This document shows positions 7,352 through 15,560 of a stretch of 18,348 nt of DNA, in pieces (position 1 is the stretch's first letter; each line of letters opens with the position of its first letter). A program made the position numbers and the translations under genes. Under the pieces are notes generated by a model that was not told the DNA's origin, searched no databases, and saw nothing but the letters and a program-made list of their open reading frames with translations. This DNA is from Bacteroidales bacterium. Its GTDB lineage: Bacteria > Bacteroidota > Bacteroidia > Bacteroidales > UBA10428. The DNA lies in contig JAFGQQ010000468.1 of NCBI GenBank assembly GCA_016935595.1, forward strand, positions 1 through 18,348, read 5' to 3'.

Positions 7352-7378
7352 ATATACAACTTTTTTTTTAATTCCCAA
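7349..7378 (-). promoter_or_regulatory. Bacteroidota-type promoter for the TetR/export operon
   Basis: On the minus strand, TTG (7378-7376) is followed after exactly 19 bases by TATATTTG (7356-7349). This fits the Bacteroidota consensus of a -33 TTG and a -7 TAnnTTTG element about 19-20 bases apart. Transcription would start near 7343, inside the palindromic operator block, leaving a leader of about 90 bases. It lies immediately after the kinase stop codon, so the export operon has its own start. Confidence 0.65.
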
Positions 7379-7386
7379 CTATTTTT

Positions 7387-10300
7387 TTAAAAATTATCTG
7401 CCGGTAAAGTAAAACTGATTTTCGTTCCTGCCCCTAAATTGCTTTCAACAGTGATATTTCCTTTATTTTTTTCAACAAAATCTTTACAAAGCAATAATCC
7501 TAACCCGAACCCTTTTTCGCCGTCGGTACCCGGTATAGATTTGTCTTTTTTTATTTCAAACAACTGCACAATTTGTTCCCGGCTCATTCCAATACCAGAA
7601 TCTTTAACTGAAATTTTGATATAGTCTTTTAATATTTCAGTTTCGATTATAATAATACCACCTTTTGGTGTAAATTTAATTGCATTATTAAGCAAGTTCC
7701 GGATTATACATTTAACCATATCAACATCGCCGAAGGCGCAAATTTCGGGATTTATGTTGAATTGTATATGAATGTTTTTTTTATCTGAGCTATCTCTCAT
7801 TAAATCAATATTTTCTTTTATAACCTTTGTAAGGTTAAATATTTTTGGTTTATATTGGACTTTATTGGTTTGTGATCCAGCCCATTGCAAAAGGTTTTCA
7901 AGTAAATAAAATGCATTTGTGGAAGTTTTGTTCAGGCTTTTTGCTATTTTTATTCTTTCCTCGTCAGTTATAGTATTGTATTTTTCACTCAGGAAAGATG
8001 AAAAACCGAGGATGGTATTAAAAGGGCTGCGCAAATCATGGGCAATAATAGAAAATAGTTTATCTTTTGTTGAATTGAGTTTTTCTAATTCAATGTTAAT
8101 TAATTTTAAGTGGTCGGCCTGACTGGATAATTCCTCTGTTTTTTGCTTTATCTCTTCGTTTTGAAGAAGTATTTTATTTTGGTTTTTAACCAATTCATTA
8201 TAGGCGTTCTCAAGTTCTTTGGTTCTTACTTCAACTTCTTTTTCGAGTTTTCTTTTTTGTTTTTTAATAAGGTTAATCCTGTAAAAATAAATGAATAGTA
8301 TTATTGAAGTAATAAAAATTATCAGAAGCGCATTAAACCATAGTGTTTTCCACCAGGGAGGTTTAATAATTATTTTTAACGATGCTCCTTCGTAATTCCA
8401 TACACCATCGTTATTTGAAGCAATAACCTTAAAAATATATTTTCCGGGATTTAAATTTGTATAGGTTATTTCGCGCTTAGGCCCTTTAAAATTCCACCCT
8501 TTGTCGAACCCTTCCATCATACAGGCATATTGGTTTTTTTCCGGTTGGATCATGTTAATTGCCAGAAATTCAAAGGTAATTACATTTTGATAGTAATTTA
8601 GAATTATTTCTTTGGTGGCACTAATATGCTTATCTAAAACAGAATTTATGCTGTTTGCGGTTACTTCCTCGTAGAACAATTCAAATTTTGAAAAAATAAT
8701 TTTTGGTTTTTCATTATTGTAGAGTAATTCATCGGGGTTGAAAATAGTTAAACCTTTAATTCCTCCAAAGAAAAGGGCGTTGTTATTATTTTTATAACCC
8801 GAGTTAGGGTTAAATTCATTGGATTGGAGCCCGTCCGATTCATCAAAGTTATGAGTTTCGCCGTTTTCCGGGTCCAACAGGGTTAATCCTCCCAATGTGC
8901 TTACCCAGATAGTATTATTTTTATCGCTTAAAATAGAAGAAATATGTGTATGGTTAAATCCTTTAGTGAAACGTTTAAAATCATTTGTTTTTTTTTGATA
9001 TAAATTCAAGCCGTGAACTGTACCTATCCATATGCGGTTAAGTTCATCTTCATATATGCAATTAATTTCATTGTTTGATAGTGAAGCAGAGTCATCTTCC
9101 GAATGATAGTAATTTTCGAACGTATTTTCACCCTTTTTTAATCTGCTTAAGCCCCAGACTGTGCCAGCCCATACATTGCCCTTACTATCGCACAAAATAT
9201 CAAATACATAATCGTTCGACAGGTTATTGTTAATCTGGTTATAATGGTGAAACACACCCGTATTTTTGTTATATTTATCTATTCCTTTTCCTTGAGTTAC
9301 CAACCAAAGGTTACCCGAACCATCTTCTGAAATTGACCTTACATCATTGTTTGCAATTGAATTGGGGTTTAACGGATCGTGAAGAAAAGACACAAAATGT
9401 GCATTTTTTTTATTAAAATATTGTAAACCGCCCAGGTTTGTGCCTATCCACATAATATTTTCTTTGTCCCTGAAGATGCATTGGGTAGCTCCTTCACCCA
9501 GGCAGTATTTATCCTTTGAATTATAGTTATAGGATATTGTCTGGCCTTTTTGCCAGCAAAAAATGTCAATTCCATTATAGGGATTGCCTAACCATAAGTT
9601 ACCCTCTTCATCTTCGCAAATAGCTGATATATTATTACTTGATGTGTGCCAAAATTTTGAAGGATTTCCATCGAATAAAATAAAACCTCTTGGAACCATC
9701 CGGAAGCCTATACCGCCGGGCGAATAAATTGTCCAGTAGTTTTTTTGCCTGTCCTGAAAGATGGCGACAGGACTTTCTTTTATAGAAAATTCATCTTCTT
9801 TATTGTTATAATAACCCAGGAAAGTATCAGAGTTGTCGTCGTAAAGCTTTATTCCGGTTACGTCACATGTCCATAATCTGTCAGTCTTGTCTACATAACA
9901 AAAACTTGAATATCTTGCATAGGGGTCTTCTGAAAGATATTTTTTTATTGTTTTATTCCTAATGTTTAACCTGCTTATGCCTTTATCTGCAGTAGCTATC
10001 CATAAGAAATTTTCCCTGAGTACAATTTTGGCGATAGAATTACTACCGGTATTATTATTACCGGGTTCGTGTTTATATTTATTGATTTGATTTGTTTTTC
10101 TGTTATAATAAAATAAACCTCCATTCTTTAATGCGCTAATCCATATATTAAAGTTATTATCAAATACAAAAGAAGAGATTTCACCTTTTTCAATTTTTAA
10201 CACTTCAATAAAAGTTTTATTGATTTCGGAATACCTGTATATTTTTTGATAATTGGCGACATAAATTTGTTCTGAAGGGCCTTCTTTAATATCATTAACG

Positions 10301-10692
10301 TCTAATGCATCCATATTTGCAAGAAAACCTTCATGTGCTATTCTTAAAAAGTTATTGTGTTCGTATGAAAAAATACATATTCCTGCAGTTGTTGAAATCC
10401 ATAACCTGCCTTTGTTATCGGTAAATAAAGTTTTTATATTATTGCCTGGAAGGCTGGAAGTATCCCGGTTATTATTTTTATAAACCGATATATCGTACCC
10501 GTCGAATTTATTTAAACCGTCTTGTGTGCCAATCCAGATAAAACCAACAGAGTCTTGCGCTATGCATGTTGTAAAACTACTTGAGAGTTTTTCGGCATTT
10601 GGTATATTAACGAATTTTAAATCAATAATCTGGGAAAATAATGATTGATTTATGCTGAACAGGCTAACAAAGAATACTATTTTAAGGTTCAT
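7387..10692 (-). CDS. large periplasmic-sensing histidine kinase (Reg_prop/Y_Y_Y)
   Basis: The protein has 1101 residues. A signal peptide (1-20) precedes about 640 residues of two-component propeller (Reg_prop) repeats, visible as recurring (I/L)W(I/V)GT..GL motifs such as FIWIGTQDGLNKFD, MWIGTNLGGLQYF and IWIGTVHGLNLY. A Y_Y_Y domain follows at about 704-777, then one membrane helix at 787-804 and a coiled coil at 806-875. HisKA has its phosphoacceptor His885 in SIIAHDLRSP, and HATPase has an N-box around RNLLNNAIKFTP (998-1008), G1 DSGIGM (1031-1036) and G2 GFGLGL (1061-1066). The front matches hybrid two-component systems of Bacteroidota, which usually sense polysaccharide fragments. The chain ends after the ATPase, with no receiver or AraC domain, so it must signal to a separate regulator not seen here. 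No TAnnTTTG element lies in the 70 bases upstream. Confidence 0.93.
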   Translation of the reverse strand: MNLKIVFFVSLFSINQSLFSQIIDLKFVNIPNAEKLSSSFTTCIAQDSVGFIWIGTQDGLNKFDGYDISVYKNNNRDTSSLPGNNIKTLFTDNKGRLWISTTAGICIFSYEHNNFLRIAHEGFLANMDALDVNDIKEGPSEQIYVANYQKIYRYSEINKTFIEVLKIEKGEISSFVFDNNFNIWISALKNGGLFYYNRKTNQINKYKHEPGNNNTGSNSIAKIVLRENFLWIATADKGISRLNIRNKTIKKYLSEDPYARYSSFCYVDKTDRLWTCDVTGIKLYDDNSDTFLGYYNNKEDEFSIKESPVAIFQDRQKNYWTIYSPGGIGFRMVPRGFILFDGNPSKFWHTSSNNISAICEDEEGNLWLGNPYNGIDIFCWQKGQTISYNYNSKDKYCLGEGATQCIFRDKENIMWIGTNLGGLQYFNKKNAHFVSFLHDPLNPNSIANNDVRSISEDGSGNLWLVTQGKGIDKYNKNTGVFHHYNQINNNLSNDYVFDILCDSKGNVWAGTVWGLSRLKKGENTFENYYHSEDDSASLSNNEINCIYEDELNRIWIGTVHGLNLYQKKTNDFKRFTKGFNHTHISSILSDKNNTIWVSTLGGLTLLDPENGETHNFDESDGLQSNEFNPNSGYKNNNNALFFGGIKGLTIFNPDELLYNNEKPKIIFSKFELFYEEVTANSINSVLDKHISATKEIILNYYQNVITFEFLAINMIQPEKNQYACMMEGFDKGWNFKGPKREITYTNLNPGKYIFKVIASNNDGVWNYEGASLKIIIKPPWWKTLWFNALLIIFITSIILFIYFYRINLIKKQKRKLEKEVEVRTKELENAYNELVKNQNKILLQNEEIKQKTEELSSQADHLKLINIELEKLNSTKDKLFSIIAHDLRSPFNTILGFSSFLSEKYNTITDEERIKIAKSLNKTSTNAFYLLENLLQWAGSQTNKVQYKPKIFNLTKVIKENIDLMRDSSDKKNIHIQFNINPEICAFGDVDMVKCIIRNLLNNAIKFTPKGGIIIIETEILKDYIKISVKDSGIGMSREQIVQLFEIKKDKSIPGTDGEKGFGLGLLLCKDFVEKNKGNITVESNLGAGTKISFTLPADNF

Positions 10693-10762
10693 TATAATAA
10701 ATAATGATTTTTTTTGAAGTAAGTTTACGCAATATAATCCTTTTTGTTAAAATATATAGCTT

Positions 10763-11743
10763 TTATATCATCAGTAAATTACACCCCCTGATTTCACTGT
10801 TATCGAGCCTTCCTAAGACTTCAAAACTTCCATCAGCATTTATTTTTCCAATATCCTGGGTTTCAATAAAAGAAATGGAATTTACATTTGCTAAGTCAAT
10901 TATGTTTATTCCACCTGTTTTTCCTGTTTTTAAATAACTTCTTGGGTCATATTTATCGCGTATTAATATTTTCATCCACTGAGGGGCATAAAACCTGCCT
11001 TCACCTTGAGAATATGCCTGAGATAAAAGTTCTGTCATGCCATATTCGGAATGAATAGCTGATACATTAAATGATTTCATTAATTTGTTATGAAGCTCTT
11101 CCCTTGTGATTTCGTCCCTTCTTCCTTTCATACCGCCGGTTTCCATTATCATAATATTTGATGGGGGCAAAGAATATTGTTCGGAAAAATCGAGCAGGGC
11201 ATAACTTACACCGAACAGAATAATAGGGATGTTTTTGGCAATTAATTCCATTAATTTGGAATGAAGGTCTTTATGGTTATTTAAATAAAACCCGCCATGT
11301 TTAAATTTGCTATTATCGATAAAATATTTTATCATATAAATAAGCGAGGAACCTTCTCTTTCGAGGTATGATGGCAGTAAAGCCAGAAAGCAAAAACTCC
11401 GGAAATCTTTGTAAAAAAAATTAAAACTTTTAATGCAGGCTTTTTTATATATTTCAATGTCAACAATATAGTGTTTGCTTTTATAAGTGCCGGTAGTACC
11501 GCTGCTTGAAAAGGTTATTTGAGGAGGGTTGTTTCCGGTTATGAGTTTATGGGTTTTAAATAATTCAACCGGCATAAAAGGGATATCTTGCAGGTTGTTT
11601 ATTCTGTTTATATTGATTTTATTTAATTCTAAATAGCGGTTATAAACTTTGTTGTTGTAGGCCTGAAACCTGAATGTTTCAATAGCAAGTTTTATAAATT
11701 GCCTTTCGTTTTTGATTTTAAAAATATCATCAATTGAACTCAT
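10763..11743 (-). CDS. LuxE-like acyl-protein synthetase / adenylating enzyme
   Basis: The protein has 326 residues and no signal peptide. SSSGTTG (79-85) is the phosphate-binding loop of adenylate-forming enzymes and of LuxE, the acyl-protein synthetase of the fatty-acid reductase complex. Further matching blocks are ETGGMKGRR (201-209), EYGMTELLSQ (233-242) and GRLDNSEIRGC (311-321). Together they identify the LuxE (PF04443) family, which activates a carboxylate with ATP and passes the acyl group to a protein or carrier. There is no LuxC reductase, LuxD or luciferase gene nearby, so light production is not implied. In Bacteroidota such stand-alone proteins occur widely and their substrates are mostly unknown. 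The gene lies 70 bases upstream of the kinase gene on the same strand, and co-transcription is possible. The final residues CNLLMI are close to where LuxE-like proteins normally end. Confidence 0.85.
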   Translation of the reverse strand: MSSIDDIFKIKNERQFIKLAIETFRFQAYNNKVYNRYLELNKININRINNLQDIPFMPVELFKTHKLITGNNPPQITFSSSGTTGTYKSKHYIVDIEIYKKACIKSFNFFYKDFRSFCFLALLPSYLEREGSSLIYMIKYFIDNSKFKHGGFYLNNHKDLHSKLMELIAKNIPIILFGVSYALLDFSEQYSLPPSNIMIMETGGMKGRRDEITREELHNKLMKSFNVSAIHSEYGMTELLSQAYSQGEGRFYAPQWMKILIRDKYDPRSYLKTGKTGGINIIDLANVNSISFIETQDIGKINADGSFEVLGRLDNSEIRGCNLLMI

Positions 11744-11787
11744 AGATTAAATTGTGTCTAATGATATTTATTGCATATTAAAAGTAA

Positions 11788-11833
11788 CAAAAAAAGAGGC
11801 TTTTCAAAACTTAATAAATTTTTAAAGCCTCTT
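11788..11833 (-). terminator. rho-independent-like terminator of pgk
   Basis: On the minus strand, AAGAGGCTTT (11833-11824), a 20-base AT-rich loop and AAAGCCTCTT (11803-11794) form a perfect 10-base-pair stem. The stem is followed directly by a run of T residues ending in TTTTTTTGTT. It lies 20 bases after the pgk stop codon and upstream of the LuxE-like gene, so it separates the two transcripts. The large loop is unusual, but stem plus T-run is convincing. Confidence 0.8.
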
Positions 11834-11853
11834 ATAAAAAAATTATATGAGTA

Positions 11854-13119
11854 TTATTTCCGTATTGCAGTAATACCCGGAAGTTGTTTGCCTTCAATAT
11901 ATTCAAGCATTGCACCCCCACCGGTTGAGACATAGCTGACTTTATCGGCCAGTTTATTTTTATTAATGGCAGCTACGGAGTCACCACCGCCAATTAATGT
12001 AAATGCACCTTTAGAAGTAGCCTCAGCCAGGGCTTTGGCTATAGCAGTTGTTCCCTGGGCAAATTTTTCCATTTCAAAAACCCCCATTGGGCCGTTCCAT
12101 AAAATAGTTTTTGAGTTTTTAATTACTTCTGAAAATGCATCAATAGTTTCTTTTCCTATATCCAAACCCATCCATCCATCGGGTGTTTCATTGGTTTTTG
12201 AAGAATTGGTATTGGCATTTGCATCAAAAGCATCGGCATTTATTGCATCAGTTGGGATATAAACTTTTACATTATTGGCTTTTGCTTTATCAAGAATTTG
12301 TAAAGCCAGGTCAAGTTTGTCTTCTTCACAAAGCGATTTTCCAATTTTACCACCCTGTGCTTTAATAAAGGTATATGTCATTCCACCTCCAATAATGAGG
12401 TTATCGACTTTATTCAGTAAATTTTCAATGACCAAAATTTTATCCGAAACTTTGGCTCCTCCCATAATTGCAGTAAAAGGCTTTTCTGCTTTTAGCAGAA
12501 CTTTGTCCATAGCATCAAGCTCCTTGTTTATAAGATATCCGAACATTTTGTTGTTGTCATCGAAATGATCGGCAATTAATGCGGTTGAGGCATGTGCGCG
12601 GTGGGCTGTGCCAAATGCATCGTTTACATAACAGTCGGCATAACCGGCAAGCTGTTTTACAAAGTTTTTCTGGCTTTCTTTAACTTTTGCTTTTGCAGTT
12701 TTCTTTTCTTCATCGGTTGGGTTTTCTCCTAAGTGATAAGGTTTTCCTTCTTCCTCTTCGTAAAAGCGGAGGTTTTCAAGTAGTAGTATTTCACCTGCTT
12801 TTAAAGCAGCGCTTAGTTTTTTGGCATTTTCACCCATACAGTCGCCAGCGAAGGTTACTTTTTTACCAACCAGTTTTTCGATGGCAGAGACCACATGTTT
12901 TAGTGAATATTTATCCTGAGCTACACCATTAGGCCTACCCAGGTGTGACATTAAAATAACCGAACCACCGTCATTAATAATTTTGTTTATTGTAGGCAGT
13001 GCCCCACGAATACGGGTATCATCGGTTACTTCAAAAGTTTGTTTATTCAGGGGGACATTAAAATCAACACGCACTATGGCGCGCTTTCCCGAAAAATTAA
13101 ATTTATCGATTGTTTGCAT
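11854..13119 (-). CDS. pgk: phosphoglycerate kinase
   Basis: This 421-residue cytoplasmic enzyme catalyses the reversible phosphate transfer between 1,3-bisphosphoglycerate and ADP in glycolysis and gluconeogenesis. All family signatures are present: RVDFNVP (17-23), SHLGRPNG (58-65), LRFYEEEE (117-124), [10 protein letters not shown] (219-228), IGGGMTYTF (243-251), [11 protein letters not shown] (343-353), IGGGDSVAA (376-384) and [10 protein letters not shown] (398-407). Two insertions relative to the shortest bacterial enzymes, at about 126-152 ([20 protein letters not shown]) and 296-312 ([17 protein letters not shown]), account for a length slightly above the usual 390-400. It diverges from holB across 104 bases, has its own predicted -7 element, and ends in a hairpin terminator, so it forms a single-gene transcript. 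Confidence 0.98.
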   Translation of the reverse strand: MQTIDKFNFSGKRAIVRVDFNVPLNKQTFEVTDDTRIRGALPTINKIINDGGSVILMSHLGRPNGVAQDKYSLKHVVSAIEKLVGKKVTFAGDCMGENAKKLSAALKAGEILLLENLRFYEEEEGKPYHLGENPTDEEKKTAKAKVKESQKNFVKQLAGYADCYVNDAFGTAHRAHASTALIADHFDDNNKMFGYLINKELDAMDKVLLKAEKPFTAIMGGAKVSDKILVIENLLNKVDNLIIGGGMTYTFIKAQGGKIGKSLCEEDKLDLALQILDKAKANNVKVYIPTDAINADAFDANANTNSSKTNETPDGWMGLDIGKETIDAFSEVIKNSKTILWNGPMGVFEMEKFAQGTTAIAKALAEATSKGAFTLIGGGDSVAAINKNKLADKVSYVSTGGGAMLEYIEGKQLPGITAIRK

Positions 13120-13152
13120 TGTACATTAAGGTTTTAATTTGAAAATGAAGGG

Positions 13153-13160
13153 CAAAGATA
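13153..13160 (-). promoter_or_regulatory. -7 element upstream of pgk
   Basis: TATCTTTG on the minus strand matches the Bacteroidota TAnnTTTG element. It ends 34 bases before the pgk start codon, giving a leader of roughly 27 bases. No clear TTG is found at the -33 distance, so the call rests on the -7 element and its position. Confidence 0.5.
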
Positions 13161-13177
13161 AGAATTAAATTTTTATT

Positions 13178-13185
13178 TACCTTTG
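13178..13185 (+). promoter_or_regulatory. -7 element upstream of holB
   Basis: TACCTTTG matches the Bacteroidota TAnnTTTG element and lies 39 bases before the holB ATG. Together with the pgk element on the other strand, 18 bases away, it makes this 104-base gap a compact back-to-back promoter. No convincing -33 TTG is present. Confidence 0.5.
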
Positions 13186-13223
13186 GTGAAAAAAGGTTAA
13201 ACAATAATTATCAACTTCTTTTT

Positions 13224-14348
13224 ATGTTTTTTAAAGAAATAGCCGGACAGTATAGTATTAAACAAAAGTTAATTAAGTCGGTGAAAGATAACAGGGTAAG
13301 CCATGCCCAGTTGTTTTTTGGCCCCGAAGGCTGTGGCAGTCTGCCTTTGGCAATTGCCTATGCACAATATATTAATTGCCATAACCCTAAAGATGATGAC
13401 TCTTGTGGAATTTGTCCTTCATGTATTAAATATTCAAAACTGGCACATCCCGATTTACATTTTGTTTTTCCGGTCACTACAAGCGAGAAAGTTAAAAAAG
13501 ACCCGGTAAGTGGACATTATATTGCCCAATGGCGTGAGATTCTTTTAAATAATGTTTATTTTTCCGAAAATCAATGGTATGAATTTATAAAAGTTGAAAA
13601 CAAACAAGGGTACATTAGCGTAAATGAAAGCAATGAAATTATCCGAAAATTAAGTTTTAAAGCATATGAAGCAGAATATAAAGTAATGATAATATGGCTT
13701 CCTGAGAGGATGAACCCTTCATCGGCAAATAAAATGCTTAAACTGCTTGAAGAACCTGAAGAAAAAACATTGTTTATTATGGTTTCTGAGAATACAGGCA
13801 CAATCCTTCCCACAATTTTATCGAGGCTGCAACTAATAAAATTGCTAAAAATCGATAAACACGATTTGGAAAAATTTTTAACAGGCAGTCATTCCCTTTC
13901 TCCTTCAGAAGCAGAGGATATAGCCGGTATTGCAAATGGCAACATGGTTAAAGCATTATCGTTAATTGTGAATAAAGAAACATCGTCATATCTTACAAAA
14001 TTCAGGGAGTTTATGTTGTCTTGCTATAAAAAAGACCTTCCGGAAATTCAAAACTGGATTGATGATATGTCGGGGCTGGGAAGGGAAAAAATCAAAGCTT
14101 TTTTGGAATTTTGTTTAAGGATAATCCGTGAAAATTTAATGGTTAACTATCAACTGCCTGAAATTTCCTATTTGGATAAAAGTGAAGAGGAATTTACATC
14201 TAAGTTTTCAAAATTTATTAATGCTTCAAATGTATATGCAATTTATGAGGAGTTTAATAATGCTTATAATTATATTGAATCGAATGCAAATAATAAAATA
14301 ATATTTTTTGACCTTGCCCTTAAAATTTTCAACTTGATAAAGAAGTAA
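13224..14348 (+). CDS. holB: DNA polymerase III subunit delta'
   Basis: The 374-residue protein is the clamp-loader subunit that, with delta and the DnaX subunits, loads the sliding clamp at replication forks. The N-terminus FKEIAGQYSIKQKLIKSV...RVSHAQLFFGPEGCGSLPLA has the clamp-loader fold. The P-loop position reads GPEGCGSLPLA (33-43) without GKT, as expected for a delta' that does not hydrolyse ATP. Four cysteines, C52, C61, C64 and C67 (CGICPSC), form the zinc module. NPSSANKMLKLLEEPEEKTLFIMVSE (about 164-189) is the conserved core, and ILSRLQ replaces the usual SRC-Q. It is followed 45 bases later by the PSP1 gene, the same order as holB-yaaT in Bacillus subtilis. Confidence 0.95.
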   Translation: MFFKEIAGQYSIKQKLIKSVKDNRVSHAQLFFGPEGCGSLPLAIAYAQYINCHNPKDDDSCGICPSCIKYSKLAHPDLHFVFPVTTSEKVKKDPVSGHYIAQWREILLNNVYFSENQWYEFIKVENKQGYISVNESNEIIRKLSFKAYEAEYKVMIIWLPERMNPSSANKMLKLLEEPEEKTLFIMVSENTGTILPTILSRLQLIKLLKIDKHDLEKFLTGSHSLSPSEAEDIAGIANGNMVKALSLIVNKETSSYLTKFREFMLSCYKKDLPEIQNWIDDMSGLGREKIKAFLEFCLRIIRENLMVNYQLPEISYLDKSEEEFTSKFSKFINASNVYAIYEEFNNAYNYIESNANNKIIFFDLALKIFNLIKK

Positions 14349-14363
14349 TTTTCACTATTTTTG
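14334..14363 (+). promoter_or_regulatory. promoter for the PSP1-gldH transcript
   Basis: TTG (14334-14336), exactly 19 bases, then TATTTTTG (14356-14363) fits the Bacteroidota -33/-7 promoter. It overlaps the last codons of holB and ends 30 bases before the next start codon, so the PSP1 gene can be expressed independently of holB. Confidence 0.6.
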
Positions 14364-14393
14364 CCTTTTTAAATCAAAATTTAGTTACTTATA

Positions 14394-15539
14394 ATGAAAT
14401 GTAACGAATGCATATTGCGAGGATGTCCGGCTTTAGAGAAGAACGAACTGGAAAGTGTTCCTGATTTTAATTCTGATGGCTATGCAAAATTGCCGGTTTA
14501 CGATTGGTTAAATGATATTCCTGATGGAAAACTGAACGATGAAATACTAGAAGTAAGGTTTAAAAACACCCGGAAAGGTTATTATGTGAACAACAATAAA
14601 CTAAGGCTTAAAAAAGATGATATTATCGCGGTAGAAGCTTCTCCCGGCCATGATATTGGCATTGTTTCACTAACTGGAGACTTGGTTTTTTCCCAGTTAC
14701 AGAAAGCAAATATTGATATTGCTAATACTGAGTTAAAAAAAATATACCGGAAAGCTAAACCAACTGATATAGAAAAATGGATATCGGCAATCGAAATGGA
14801 GCACGAAGTAATGCTTGAAACAAGAAAAATTGCCGAAGAGTTGAAACTCGAAATGAAAATTGGCGATGTTGAATTCCAGGGAGACAAAACGAAAGCCATT
14901 TTTTATTATATAGCCGATGATCGTGTTGATTTCAGGGAATTAATTAAAATTCTTGCCGAAAAATTTAAAATACGGATAGAAATGAAACAGATCGGGGCAA
15001 GGCAGGAAGCCGGGCGTATTGGGGGAATTGGCCCATGCGGCAGGGAGCTTTGCTGTACTACTTTTATAACCAATTTTATTTCGGTTACTACAAATTCAGC
15101 CCGGTATCAGGATGTGTCTTTAAACCCTCAAAAATTAGCTGGCCAATGCGGTAAGTTAAAATGTTGCCTTAATTATGAATTGCCTGTTTATCTCGATGCC
15201 CTTGAAGGGTTTCCCCCTCTTGAAACTGCACTGGAAACCAAAAGTGGAAAAATATACGGTTTTAAAAGAGATATTTTCAGAAGGATCATATGGTTTTCGG
15301 CCAAACCTGATGTTGCAGTTGATTTATTGCCCGTTTCGGTTGACAGGGTAAATGAATATATTGCAATGAATACAAAAGGAATTATAATTGAAGAAGTGGA
15401 TGTTAATAAAGAAGCCCCTGATGTTCAAATAATTGATTATGAAAATGTAGTAGGACAAGAAAGCCTTACCCGTTTTGAAGATAAACCAAAAAATAAAGGA
15501 AATAAAAGGCATCAAAAATACAGGGGAAGAAGACGGTAA
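14394..15539 (+). CDS. PSP1-domain protein, RicT/YaaT-like
   Basis: This 381-residue cytoplasmic protein starts MKCNECILRGCPALEK, a cysteine motif (C3, C6, C11). It then has the PSP1 region, including EVRFKNTRKGYY (53-64), and the signature IGGIGPCGRELCCTTF (209-224) with QCGKLKCCLNYE (251-262). These are the paired cysteines (C215, C220, C221, C252, C257, C258) seen in RicT/YaaT. In Bacillus, RicT with RicA and RicF holds Fe-S clusters and affects RNA processing and the phosphorelay. Bacteroidota have the RicT homologue, but I see no RicA or RicF here, so the role is open. The C-terminal tail is strongly basic (KNKGNKRHQKYRGRRR), suggesting RNA or nucleic-acid contact. Its position after holB is conserved across distant phyla. 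A good promoter precedes it. Confidence 0.9.
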   Translation: MKCNECILRGCPALEKNELESVPDFNSDGYAKLPVYDWLNDIPDGKLNDEILEVRFKNTRKGYYVNNNKLRLKKDDIIAVEASPGHDIGIVSLTGDLVFSQLQKANIDIANTELKKIYRKAKPTDIEKWISAIEMEHEVMLETRKIAEELKLEMKIGDVEFQGDKTKAIFYYIADDRVDFRELIKILAEKFKIRIEMKQIGARQEAGRIGGIGPCGRELCCTTFITNFISVTTNSARYQDVSLNPQKLAGQCGKLKCCLNYELPVYLDALEGFPPLETALETKSGKIYGFKRDIFRRIIWFSAKPDVAVDLLPVSVDRVNEYIAMNTKGIIIEEVDVNKEAPDVQIIDYENVVGQESLTRFEDKPKNKGNKRHQKYRGRRR

Positions 15540-15560
15540 TTTAATCGAAAAAAACTATTT

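Noticed and set aside
10704..10937. 77-codon plus-strand open frame antisense to the LuxE-like gene
   Set aside because: It overlaps a well-supported gene, shows no recognisable motif and reads as low-complexity hydrophobic sequence. Other antisense frames (for example 6352-6909, 11966-12262, 14582-14899) were dismissed for the same reason.
10763..11743. Bioluminescence or fatty-acid reductase locus
   Set aside because: Only a LuxE-like gene is present; no luxC, luxD, luxA or luxB-like sequence was seen on either strand.
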